From Chitinophagales bacterium (GTDB taxonomy: Bacteria > Bacteroidota > Bacteroidia > Chitinophagales > UBA10324), in assembly GCA_013695715.1 (NCBI GenBank), contig JACCZZ010000409.1, forward strand, positions 1 to 7,006: a stretch of DNA of 7,006 nt. Reading direction: 5' to 3'. The translations under genes were made by a program, and so were the position numbers. This document shows, piece by piece, positions 1 to 6,584 of the stretch (positions are counted from its first letter, which is position 1; each line of letters opens with the position of its first letter). The notes under the pieces were generated by a model. The model saw nothing but the letters and a program-made list of their open reading frames with translations. It ran no database searches and was not told the origin of the DNA.

Positions 1-426
1 GGTATGGCAGGAGCTCAAGCTATGCTGCCAAAAAAAAATGTGCTTGTAATTAACGCAGGTACTTGCATTACTTATGATGTTGTTACAAGTGATGGGGCAT
101 ATTTTGGAGGAAACATTACTCCGGGAGCGGAGATGAGGCTCAAAGCTCTCAATACTTTCACTGATAGATTGCCGTTAATCAGAAAGCAATTGTCAAACGA
201 GCTTTTTGGGAGAAGCACTTCCTCGGCAATTTTGACCGGGGTAGTTCGCGGTTCTTACTACGAGATTAGCGGTTTTATTTCAGACTATCATAAAAAATAT
301 AAAGGACTAAATGTTATACTAACAGGAGGCGATGCTCCATTCTTTGAAAGCATAATGGAAACGAAGATATTTGCCCCAAACCTGGTGTTGTACGGTCTCA
401 ATAAAATACTTTCTCTTAATGAATAG
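1..426 (+). CDS. coaX: Type III pantothenate kinase, 3' part (5' end outside window)
   Basis: CoaX phosphorylates pantothenate with ATP in the cytoplasm, the first step of coenzyme A synthesis. The reading frame is open from base 1 to the TAG at 424-426, giving 141 residues of a family usually about 240-260 long, so roughly the N-terminal 100-120 residues are missing. The lost part would hold the first phosphate motif (D-x-G-N-T) and the G-x-D-R motif. Visible family signatures are VLVINAGTCITYD (residues 14-26 of the fragment), the GGNITPG turn (around 35-41), the MRLKALNTFTDRLP stretch that follows it, the GVVRGSYYE segment, and ILTGGDA near the end. The ATG at 4 is an internal methionine, not the start. 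One oddity is that the second phosphate motif reads N-A-G-T, where the family normally has D-x-G-T. The 3' end overlaps the next gene by 8 bases. Family assignment is firm; whether the enzyme is active is less certain. Confidence 0.93.
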   Translation, partial: GMAGAQAMLPKKNVLVINAGTCITYDVVTSDGAYFGGNITPGAEMRLKALNTFTDRLPLIRKQLSNELFGRSTSSAILTGVVRGSYYEISGFISDYHKKYKGLNVILTGGDAPFFESIMETKIFAPNLVLYGLNKILSLNE

Positions 427-1708
427 AATTAAGTTTTTAGCAATTACATTATTAGTAACCTATTATATTTCAACTGCAAGTGCTCAAACAAATGTTCCCT
501 ATACACGTTATGCATTAGGCACCTTGTTTAATCCTGAATTTACAAATCTTAAAGGTTGGGGTAGTGTATCTGCTGCTTATCACAACCCTTTCAATATTAA
601 TTTTGCCAACCCTGCATCTTACAGTGACGTTAAGCTAACCACTTTGGATGTTGCAGGCTTTGGCAGCATTCTTCATATTAAAAGCCAAGACACCTCTGCA
701 ATATTTGGAGACGGCAGTGTTTCAAATATTGCGCTTGCATTTCCGGTAGTAAAGAATAAGTTGGGAATGGCTTTGGGCATTACTCCATACAGCCGGGTAA
801 ATTATGCTATTAGCCAGTTTAACGATAGTATAGCAGGAATGGGTGAATCATTTAACCTTTTTCAGGGACAGGGGGGGCTTTACAGGTTATTTGCAGGTGG
901 TGGATATAAAATAAAACAGTTTTCAATCGGAGTAAATGCCTCATACCTTTTTGGAACAATTAATTACAGCGATATTCTTGCCTTTCCCGATACTATAAAT
1001 GCTTACAATACAAGAAAGCAGGAGTCAAGAACTATTGGTGATTTTATTTTTGATGGTGGAGTTCAATATAGATTTCTGTTAGGGAAAAACAAATCTTATG
1101 CACTTGATTTGGGTGCAGCCGGGAGCCTGAATACGAGCCTGGCAACCAAAAGAAATGTTATCTACGACAGGTTTATATATAAAGATGAAAATGGGAACGG
1201 CACCCTCACTCCAAACCCGGTAGATACCATATATTCTTCCACAGAGGAAAAAGGAAACGTGGTGGTACCCGGGTATATTTCAGCTGGTGCTATTTTCAGT
1301 AAGCTAAATAAATATTCTATCGGAATAAATTACAAATATGCTCCCTGGAGTCAATACCGTTCTTTTGATTCAACAGATATAACAACAGACTCCTGGCAAT
1401 TTTCTGCTGGTGGTGAGGTGACACCCAACAGCAAGGCATTTCAAGACTATTGGAAGACAATTACCTATCGCATTGGGATGCAATATGGAATAAATTATAT
1501 TCAGTTTAACGGTGAAGACCTTACTCAAACGGGTATTAGCATCGGAGCAGGGTTTCCCCTTAGAAGAAGCTTTTCGCAATTTTCGCTCTCAGGAGAATGG
1601 ATACACATAGGCTCATTGAAAAGTAATCCTTTAACGCTTTCATATTTTACCTTAACAGCAGGATTTACGCTAAATGATAAATGGTTTCAGAAGCGCAAAT
1701 TTGAATGA
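419..1708 (+). CDS. Outer-membrane beta-barrel protein, exported, function unknown
   Basis: A 429-residue exported protein. I chose the ATG at 419 because it begins a clean signal peptide: MNRIK, a hydrophobic core at residues 6-19, then A20-S21-A22 before Q23 as a likely signal peptidase I site. The upstream ATG at 371 would add 16 residues that merely read coaX in another frame. The mature protein is rich in alternating polar/hydrophobic strands with many Gly, Tyr, Ser and Asn, and begins with a TNVPYTRYALGTL segment followed by a SAAYHNPFNINFANPASY stretch. This resembles FadL/PorV-like barrels of Bacteroidota, where an NPAS motif lies near the N-terminus. A D-E-N-G-N-G loop at residues 256-261 looks like a calcium-binding turn. 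The last 25 residues look like a final amphipathic strand followed by a short basic tail. Its start lies inside coaX (ATGAATAG), implying translational coupling. The barrel call is inferred from composition and resemblance; the ligand or role is unknown. Confidence 0.82.
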   Translation: MNRIKFLAITLLVTYYISTASAQTNVPYTRYALGTLFNPEFTNLKGWGSVSAAYHNPFNINFANPASYSDVKLTTLDVAGFGSILHIKSQDTSAIFGDGSVSNIALAFPVVKNKLGMALGITPYSRVNYAISQFNDSIAGMGESFNLFQGQGGLYRLFAGGGYKIKQFSIGVNASYLFGTINYSDILAFPDTINAYNTRKQESRTIGDFIFDGGVQYRFLLGKNKSYALDLGAAGSLNTSLATKRNVIYDRFIYKDENGNGTLTPNPVDTIYSSTEEKGNVVVPGYISAGAIFSKLNKYSIGINYKYAPWSQYRSFDSTDITTDSWQFSAGGEVTPNSKAFQDYWKTITYRIGMQYGINYIQFNGEDLTQTGISIGAGFPLRRSFSQFSLSGEWIHIGSLKSNPLTLSYFTLTAGFTLNDKWFQKRKFE

Positions 1709-1749
1709 TGTACACTACTAATCTACTTACTCTCAAAATAGGCTTAATG

Positions 1750-1757
1750 TAAATTTG
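1750..1757 (+). promoter_or_regulatory. Candidate Bacteroidota -7 element upstream of lptC
   Basis: TAAATTTG matches the Bacteroidota -7 consensus TAnnTTTG exactly and ends 23 bases before the lptC ATG, in the 72-base gap after the outer-membrane protein gene. The expected TTG at -33 is not present; TTAC at 1727-1730, 19 bases upstream, is the nearest thing. It may be a weak internal promoter or a chance match in AT-rich DNA. Confidence 0.4.
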
Positions 1758-1780
1758 GAGAGTTATTATCATTTATAATA

Positions 1781-2335
1781 ATGTTCCGTAAATCCTATTT
1801 TATATCTGTTGCGATGGTTCTTGCCTTAGCTGCCTGTGAAAATGATATGGAGGTTGTAAACAAAATAACCTCTAAAAAAGAGGTGTCAGAGGAAGGTGGG
1901 AAGGATATTGAAGTATTGTACAGTGACTTGGGTAAAGTAAAGGCTAAGCTGAATGCTCCAACGATGTTGCGGTTTCGTACTAAAGAGCCTTATACAGAAC
2001 TACCCGATGGATTAAAGATCGCTTTTTATAATGAGGATATGAAGGTTGAAAGTCAGCTTACTGCAGAATATGGAATATCTTATGATAAAACTGATAAGAT
2101 GATTGCCCGGAATAATGTGGAGGCAATAAATATTTACGGCAATAAGTTAAATACTGAGGAATTGGTTTGGAATCAAAAAACACAAAAGATATCTTCTGAG
2201 AAATTTGTTAAGATCACAACTAAAGATGAGATTATCTTCGGAGACGGCTTTGAATCAAATCAGGATCTCACAAATTATAAGATAAAAAAAATTAGAGGTA
2301 CTATCAGGTTGAAAGACAATCCCATCAATCCATAA
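1781..2335 (+). CDS. lptC: LPS export ABC transporter periplasmic protein LptC (lipoprotein form)
   Basis: LptC receives lipopolysaccharide from the inner-membrane LptBFG transporter and passes it to the periplasmic LptA bridge towards the outer membrane. The 184-residue product has a lipoprotein signal: MFRKSY, a hydrophobic stretch at residues 7-18, and lipobox L16-A17-A18-C19. Bacteroidota LptC proteins are commonly lipoproteins, unlike the transmembrane E. coli protein. After a charged linker (20-45), residues 46-176 form the repeating short strands of the LptC/OstA beta-jellyroll: YSDLGKVKAKLNAP, YTELPDGLKI (71-80), TAEYGISYDKTDKMIARNNV, TEELVWNQ (125-132) and the typical closing GDGFESNQDL (154-163). 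Length is normal for the family. No Shine-Dalgarno sequence is evident; the A/T-rich bases before the ATG fit this phylum. No other lpt gene is in the window, which is usual, since the lpt genes are scattered. Confidence 0.9.
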   Translation: MFRKSYFISVAMVLALAACENDMEVVNKITSKKEVSEEGGKDIEVLYSDLGKVKAKLNAPTMLRFRTKEPYTELPDGLKIAFYNEDMKVESQLTAEYGISYDKTDKMIARNNVEAINIYGNKLNTEELVWNQKTQKISSEKFVKITTKDEIIFGDGFESNQDLTNYKIKKIRGTIRLKDNPINP

Positions 2336-2444
2336 ATGCACTTGAAGGCCCACAAGAGATTACTTCGGGCGATGAGATATCTGGGCTGGATTCTTAATTA
2401 ACATGTTATTAAAATTGCTATTGTACTGAAAAATAGTTGGTAGA

Positions 2445-2484
2445 TCAGATAAGACTTAGTTCGTAATATGCGTCCCTTATCTGA
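2445..2484. repeat. Perfect 9-base inverted repeat (stem-loop or operator-like site)
   Basis: TCAGATAAG at 2445-2453 is the exact reverse complement of CTTATCTGA at 2476-2484, separated by 22 bases. Two more pairs (AC 2454-2455 with GT 2472-2473) can form if CC at 2474-2475 bulges. No T-run follows, so a factor-independent terminator is unlikely. It could be an RNA hairpin in the lptC 3' region or a protein-binding site. Confidence 0.5.
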
Positions 2485-2529
2485 AGAGGAAACAAGCTTT
2501 GGTGAGCTTCTTAACCCGTAATTTCATCT

Positions 2530-2553
2530 ATGGTAGAAGAAGAACTATACCAT
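2530..2553. repeat. Short inverted repeat (6-base stem, 12-base loop)
   Basis: ATGGTA at 2530-2535 pairs with TACCAT at 2548-2553; the flanking T2529 and G2554 could add a wobble pair in RNA. A separate tiny GC hairpin, AGCG-CTC-CGCT, follows at 2557-2567. On its own this is near chance expectation; it is listed because it sits in a run of stem-loops in a geneless gap. Confidence 0.3.
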
Positions 2554-2632
2554 GACAGCGCTCCGCTCACTGATTATTTCAGCAAGTTCCTTAGAAAAAT
2601 TGTCAATTTATAATTTGCTCTCCCTGCTTAAT

Positions 2633-2656
2633 GTCTGAAAGTTTTATCAGACTTTC
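2633..2656. repeat. Two overlapping, mutually exclusive short stem-loops
   Basis: GTCTGA (2633-2638) pairs with TCAGAC (2647-2652), leaving an 8-base loop. Alternatively GAAAGT (2637-2642) pairs with ACTTTC (2651-2656), also with an 8-base loop. The two stems share bases and cannot form together. The downstream CCCTTTG is not a proper terminator T-run. Confidence 0.35.
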
Positions 2657-2786
2657 CCTTTGCAATAATTTAGTGAAAACCATTTAACTAAACTTCAATC
2701 AAGCTCTTACCCACAAAGCCTTCAAAGAATTTTGCCGACCTGATTTTATGTATCTATTTCCCGCTCAACCGTAGGTACAACACCTG

Positions 2787-2818
2787 TTTGGATAATAGCC
2801 CTTAAAAACGTTATTTTG
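2787..2818 (+). promoter_or_regulatory. Candidate Bacteroidota promoter for ppiD
   Basis: TTTG at 2787-2790, a 20-base spacer, then TTATTTTG at 2811-2818, which matches five of the six fixed positions of the Bacteroidota -7 box TAnnTTTG. Spacing and position fit: a start a few bases further on would leave a leader of about 20 bases before the ATG at 2844. This is the best promoter candidate in the window, identified by inspection only. Confidence 0.55.
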
Positions 2819-2843
2819 CAATCCTCTCAAATTTTATTAAAGA

Positions 2844-4967
2844 ATGGCAATAATTGGTGTAATAAGAAACCGGATGGGTCCTATCATAGTGATTGTGATA
2901 GGTTTAGCGCTAGCCGTATTCGTGTTAGAAACCGCTTTAAATTCTAATTCGTCACTGCTGAAGGCAAACAAAGATATTGTCGGTGTTATTGATGGAGAAA
3001 AGATTCATTATCGTGATTTTACAAATCAGGTTGATGAAACGGTAACTACCTATAAACTTCAAACAAATCAACCAAATGTAGATGATAATACTACCTATTC
3101 TCTTCGTGACCAAACCTGGAATCAACTAATCACTGATCAGATCAATGGATCTGAATATCGCAAGCTGGGTTTAACAGTTTCTTCAGATGAGTTAAAGGAC
3201 ATGTTTTTGGGGAATAATCCAGTGCCGGAGATCAAACAGGCATTCACCAATCCGCAGACGGGTATTTTCGATCCTATGGCAGTAAAGAATTACATCGAAA
3301 ATCTGGATCAGTCTGCTGAGGGAGAACAGCCGGGAGAAAGGCGTGCCCGATGGGTCGCTTTTGAAAAAGCTCAAAAGGAGAATAGGCTTCTTACAAAATA
3401 CCAAAACCTGATTGCAAAAGCCATATATGTTCCTAAATGGCAGGCTGAGATGGATTACAATGAGAAAAATACCAGGGCATCCATTCAATATGTAATGATA
3501 CCCTATACAACCATCTCTGATTCAGCAATAAAAGTTACTGACGAGGAACTGCAGGATTATGTAAATAAACATAAAGAACAGTTCAAGCAGGAAGAAAGCC
3601 GCCAGCTTGACTACGTAATATTTCCTGTAATCCCCTCTAAAGACGATACCGTAAGGGTAAAAAAAGATATAGATGAAATCTATTCAAAGCTCATTGCAGC
3701 GCCGGAAGATACAAACCTGATTAAGCTGAATTCAGAGAGTGGCCTTGATAAATTTTACTATTCTAATGAGAAGATTACCTCCGCCTTCGTTAAAGATACC
3801 TTACTAAAGGTTCCTATCGGAACAATTATAGCTCCTTATTTTGAAAATGGCAGCTACCGCATCGCCAAACTCATGGACAGGAGAGAAGTTCCCGACTCGG
3901 TGAATGCACGCCATATATTAATTCGTGTAGAGCCTGGAGCTGATACCGTTGCTGCTAGGAAAAAGATTGATAGTATCTATACGGCCTTCTTAGCCGGATC
4001 TTCTTTCGATTCGCTTGCTATGAGATTTTCGGATGATAAAGGATCAGGACAAAAAGGAGGTGACCTGGGTTTTATGACTCAGGGACAAACTGTAAAAAGT
4101 TTCAACAACTACCTTTTTTTTGAAGGGAAGATAAATGAGACTAAAATTGTTAAAAGCGAGTTTGGATATCATCTTATACAGATAGTTGAAACGAAAAATA
4201 TTCAACCTTCGGTACAAGTCAATTTCATTACTCGCCCTTTAGAAGCAAGTTCCGAAACAGACAAAATAATATTCGACCAGGCAACACAGTTTGCCAGTGC
4301 TAATAGAACCAGAGATGAATTCAATAAGTCTGCGACCACAAATAAGCTTAACAAGCAGACTTCTCCAGCTGTTCAGAAAAATGCTTATCAATTACCCGGA
4401 CTTACTTCAGCAAGAGATGTTGTTAAATGGGCTTATCAGGCAAAATTAAACGAAGTATCCCCTGTTTTTTCCTTACAAGATAATTATGTGGTAGCTGTGC
4501 TGACAGGTATTAAAACAGAGGGAACCATGAGTATTGATGATGCAAGGCCGCAAATAGAAGCTGCCATCAAAAAAGAAAAAAAGGCTCAGCAGATTACTAC
4601 TAAGCTATCAGCTGCAACCTCTCTTAACGCAACTCTGGAATCATTAGCAGTAAGTGAGAATCAGCCAGTTAAAACAACAGAAAATGTAATGTTTGCTAAC
4701 GCATATGCTGAAAACATTGGCTATGAACCTAAAGTGATCGGCCAGATTTTTTCATTGAAGGAGAATTCTATATCAAAACCAATTGCTGGTGAACAAGGTG
4801 TCTTTGTAGTTTCTGTAAAGGAATTAAGTAAACCTTCACCCATAGCGGATTATAATTCTTTTACGCAACAACTGCTCACTTCGTTGCAGCCGCGTGTTCA
4901 ATATGGGCTCACAGAAGCATTAAAAAAATCCGTGAAGATTCAAGACGATCGCTATCTGTTTTTCTGA
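2844..4967 (+). CDS. ppiD: PpiD/SurA-type membrane-anchored peptidyl-prolyl cis-trans isomerase
   Basis: A 707-residue periplasmic folding factor, normal length for Bacteroidota PpiD-like proteins (annotated as SurA N-terminal domain or peptidylprolyl isomerase). It begins MAIIGVIRNRMG, followed by one membrane segment at about residues 12-30, so it should be anchored in the inner membrane with the bulk in the periplasm. Residues 35-230 form the helical SurA_N/chaperone part, starting at the VGVIDGEKIHYRDF stretch. A canonical parvulin (PPIC) domain covers about 353-450: ARHILI with H357, GGDLGFM at 405-411, and FGYHLI at 440-445 with H443. The region before it (about 240-345) may be a degenerate parvulin-like segment, and the C-terminal 250 residues complete the chaperone-like body. 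In this family such proteins help outer-membrane proteins fold. The neighbours (outer-membrane protein, LptC, transglycosylase) fit an envelope role. It has its own candidate promoter and no Shine-Dalgarno. Whether it is a true orthologue of E. coli PpiD is uncertain. Confidence 0.9.
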   Translation: MAIIGVIRNRMGPIIVIVIGLALAVFVLETALNSNSSLLKANKDIVGVIDGEKIHYRDFTNQVDETVTTYKLQTNQPNVDDNTTYSLRDQTWNQLITDQINGSEYRKLGLTVSSDELKDMFLGNNPVPEIKQAFTNPQTGIFDPMAVKNYIENLDQSAEGEQPGERRARWVAFEKAQKENRLLTKYQNLIAKAIYVPKWQAEMDYNEKNTRASIQYVMIPYTTISDSAIKVTDEELQDYVNKHKEQFKQEESRQLDYVIFPVIPSKDDTVRVKKDIDEIYSKLIAAPEDTNLIKLNSESGLDKFYYSNEKITSAFVKDTLLKVPIGTIIAPYFENGSYRIAKLMDRREVPDSVNARHILIRVEPGADTVAARKKIDSIYTAFLAGSSFDSLAMRFSDDKGSGQKGGDLGFMTQGQTVKSFNNYLFFEGKINETKIVKSEFGYHLIQIVETKNIQPSVQVNFITRPLEASSETDKIIFDQATQFASANRTRDEFNKSATTNKLNKQTSPAVQKNAYQLPGLTSARDVVKWAYQAKLNEVSPVFSLQDNYVVAVLTGIKTEGTMSIDDARPQIEAAIKKEKKAQQITTKLSAATSLNATLESLAVSENQPVKTTENVMFANAYAENIGYEPKVIGQIFSLKENSISKPIAGEQGVFVVSVKELSKPSPIADYNSFTQQLLTSLQPRVQYGLTEALKKSVKIQDDRYLFF

Positions 4968-4991
4968 TGTGCTATAACCTTGAGCCAGGAA

Positions 4992-5021
4992 TTGTTTAGT
5001 CTGAACCATCCTGTATCTTTT
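4992..5021 (+). promoter_or_regulatory. Candidate promoter for the DUF2480-transglycosylase pair
   Basis: TTG at 4992-4994, a 19-base spacer, then TATCTTTT at 5014-5021, matching the Bacteroidota -7 box TAnnTTTG except for its last base. It lies in the 74-base gap after ppiD and would give a leader of about 15-30 bases before the start at 5042 or 5054. Confidence 0.45.
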
Positions 5022-5041
5022 CATTGTTATTCTCGTTGTAA

Positions 5042-5587
5042 ATGAATTATAATATGAATTCGTCAGAAAAATTAATCAATAGGGTTGCGGAGAGCAGCCT
5101 GATCACACTTGATTTAGAAGAGCTTTATATTTCATCTGAAGATAAAGCCATATTTGATCTGAAGGATTATCTGTTTATGGGGTTAATTCTTAAAGAAAAA
5201 CATTTTCGTGAATCATTAAAGGCTATTGATTGGGAGCAATACCGTTCTAAAAATGTAGCAATACATTGCTCAGCCGATGCAATTATACCTATATGGGCTT
5301 ATATGCTTATAGGAGTGTATCTCGAACCAGTGGCACAGCGTTTTTATTTTTGTGAACCCAATCAAATAGATGAAAAGATTTTCTTTGAACTACTATCTGC
5401 TTTAGATATTACGCGATATATAGATCAGCGCATTATTATAAAAGGTTGCAGTAACAGACCAGTACCTGTAGCAGCTTATTTAGAAATTACACGCAAGCTT
5501 CGGCCTGTAGTTCGAAGCCTGATGTACGGTGAAGCATGCTCAAACGTACCTCTCTACAAGCAAAAACCTGTTGCAATGCATTCATAA
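5042..5587 (+). CDS. DUF2480 family protein, function unknown
   Basis: A 181-residue protein of unknown function that I recognise as DUF2480, a family conserved in Bacteroidota. It shows the INRVAESSLITLDLEELY start, KDYLFMGLILKEKHFR, AIHCSADAIIPIWAYM (73-88), IIIKGCSNRPVP (131-142) and the MYGEACSNVPLYK end (161-173). There is no signal peptide or membrane segment, so it is probably cytoplasmic. It contains a clear internal duplication: residues 52-105 align with 111-164 (about 19 identities), and each copy has a strand, a Cys-Ser (C76, C136) and a helix ending in a PV pair. A third Cys-Ser is at C166. These cysteines could bind metal or be redox-active, but that is inference. The ATG at 5054 (MNSSEKLINRV) is an equally good or better start, since family members usually begin close to this point. 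Only two bases separate its stop from the lytic transglycosylase, so the two are probably co-translated. Confidence 0.9.
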   Translation: MNYNMNSSEKLINRVAESSLITLDLEELYISSEDKAIFDLKDYLFMGLILKEKHFRESLKAIDWEQYRSKNVAIHCSADAIIPIWAYMLIGVYLEPVAQRFYFCEPNQIDEKIFFELLSALDITRYIDQRIIIKGCSNRPVPVAAYLEITRKLRPVVRSLMYGEACSNVPLYKQKPVAMHS

Positions 5588-5589
5588 AT

Positions 5590-6531
5590 ATGCTGGAAAA
5601 ATTAATTGGCAAACTCGCACAGGTTTTATTGGTTATTACCATTGGTCTGGGTATATTTTTCACGATAGGCTCTAAAAGAATAGAACATGCACCTCAGCCG
5701 GTGAAATATAGATATGAAGAAGTACGATCTCCTTTTGATAATAAAATATATGCTCTGAAAATTCCGGAAAAAATGGACTTTGCTGGTGAAACTGTTCCGT
5801 TATCTGAAGCCGATGTACAGGAACGCCTTGACCGGGAAATGCTGATTAATGCATACTGGCATTCTCAAACATTATACATCATGAAGCAATACAGCAAACA
5901 GATTAAATTTATTGAACCTATCCTTGAGCGCAATGGTATTCCTCACGATTTCGTTTATCTCTGTATTGCTGAAAGTGGTTTACAATATAATGCGCTTTCC
6001 GGAAGTGGTGCAATGGGCTTGTGGCAATTCATGAAACCTACCGCCCAAAAATATGGTCTCTTAATTAATGAGGAGGTGGATGAACGGATGAATTACGAAA
6101 AAGCCACTGATGCAGCCTGCAAATATTTTAAGGAGGGAAAGGAACGATTTGGAAGCTGGACTATGGCTGCGGCCTCATTCAATATGGGAATAGATGGACT
6201 TGACAAGGTATCCAGAATGCAGGCTACTAATAACTATTTTGACCTCTATTTAAATAAGGAAACAAGCAGGTATGTTTATCGCATACTTGCTTTAAAAGAG
6301 ATATTAAGCAATCCTACCAAGTATGGATTCTTTCTCGAATCTGAGGACTTTTACGAGTCAATCAACTACAAAACAGTTACTGTAGATTCTTCAATCCACA
6401 ATCTAACTGAGTTTGCAAAAACCCAGGGTACCAGCTATAAAATGTTAAGAGTTATGAATCCATGGATGATTGGTTATTCGCTTACTAATAGTAGCCGGAG
6501 AACCTTTGAATTTAAAATTCCGGTTCAATAG
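5590..6531 (+). CDS. Membrane-anchored lytic transglycosylase (SLT/GH23, MltD-like)
   Basis: A 313-residue murein transglycosylase that would cleave the MurNAc-GlcNAc bond of peptidoglycan, leaving 1,6-anhydro-MurNAc. I chose the ATG at 5590, two bases after the DUF2480 stop; the longer frame from 5536 would add 18 residues that only re-read that gene. Residues 9-25 are one hydrophobic segment (signal anchor), placing the rest in the periplasm. The SLT domain spans about 108-245: the catalytic glutamate is E128 in A-E-S-G-L, followed by GAMGLWQF (140-147) and AAASFNMG (193-200), the usual substrate-groove motifs. The final 50 residues (VTVDSSIHNL to the FKIPVQ end) resemble the conserved segment after the SLT domain in MltD-type enzymes, which is LysM-like. 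No full LysM repeat follows, so the protein is shorter than E. coli MltD. The closeness to DUF2480 suggests shared expression. Family call is firm; the exact Mlt class is not. Confidence 0.92.
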   Translation: MLEKLIGKLAQVLLVITIGLGIFFTIGSKRIEHAPQPVKYRYEEVRSPFDNKIYALKIPEKMDFAGETVPLSEADVQERLDREMLINAYWHSQTLYIMKQYSKQIKFIEPILERNGIPHDFVYLCIAESGLQYNALSGSGAMGLWQFMKPTAQKYGLLINEEVDERMNYEKATDAACKYFKEGKERFGSWTMAAASFNMGIDGLDKVSRMQATNNYFDLYLNKETSRYVYRILALKEILSNPTKYGFFLESEDFYESINYKTVTVDSSIHNLTEFAKTQGTSYKMLRVMNPWMIGYSLTNSSRRTFEFKIPVQ

Positions 6532-6584
6532 AATATTCCTCAAAGAGTAATCATTTGTAATAAGTGTTGAAATCTTTTTTCGGC

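Larger units (their letters stand above)
2336..2843. other. 508-base gap without a convincing gene; several inverted repeats
   Basis: All three + frames and the minus strand are broken by stops; the longest open runs are short and show no family I recognise. A 21-codon frame starts on the base after the lptC stop (TAAATG, 2336-2401) and encodes a basic peptide beginning MHLKAHKRLLRAMRYLGW, then stops. The stretch contains inverted repeats at 2445-2484, 2530-2553 and 2633-2656 and a candidate promoter at 2787-2818 for ppiD. None of the stem-loops is followed by a clear T-run, so I do not call an intrinsic terminator. It may be an untranslated regulatory region, a site for an unannotated small RNA, or the decayed remains of a gene. 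Confidence 0.6.

Noticed and set aside
371..418. Longer N-terminus for the outer-membrane protein, from the ATG at 371
   Set aside because: It re-reads coaX in another frame and would bury the signal peptide that begins cleanly at 419.
1370..1579. 69-residue open frame on the minus strand
   Set aside because: It lies wholly within the outer-membrane protein gene, shows no recognisable motif and is best explained as a shadow frame.
2336..2843. Possible minus-strand gene remnants in the lptC-ppiD gap, such as a run reading RAIIQTGVVPTVEREIDT
   Set aside because: The runs are short, lack a start, are bounded by stops and match no family I can name.
3192..3488. 98-residue open frame on the minus strand
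   Set aside because: It lies within ppiD, whose own frame has clear domain matches; the antisense product resembles nothing I know.
5536..5589. Longer N-terminus for the lytic transglycosylase, from the ATG at 5536
   Set aside because: These 18 codons lie inside the DUF2480 gene, and the added residues would precede the membrane anchor without any family support; 5590 fits better.
6571..6580. T-run after the transglycosylase as an intrinsic terminator
   Set aside because: No GC-rich stem precedes TCTTTTTT; the only possible pairing is a few A-T pairs at a distance.
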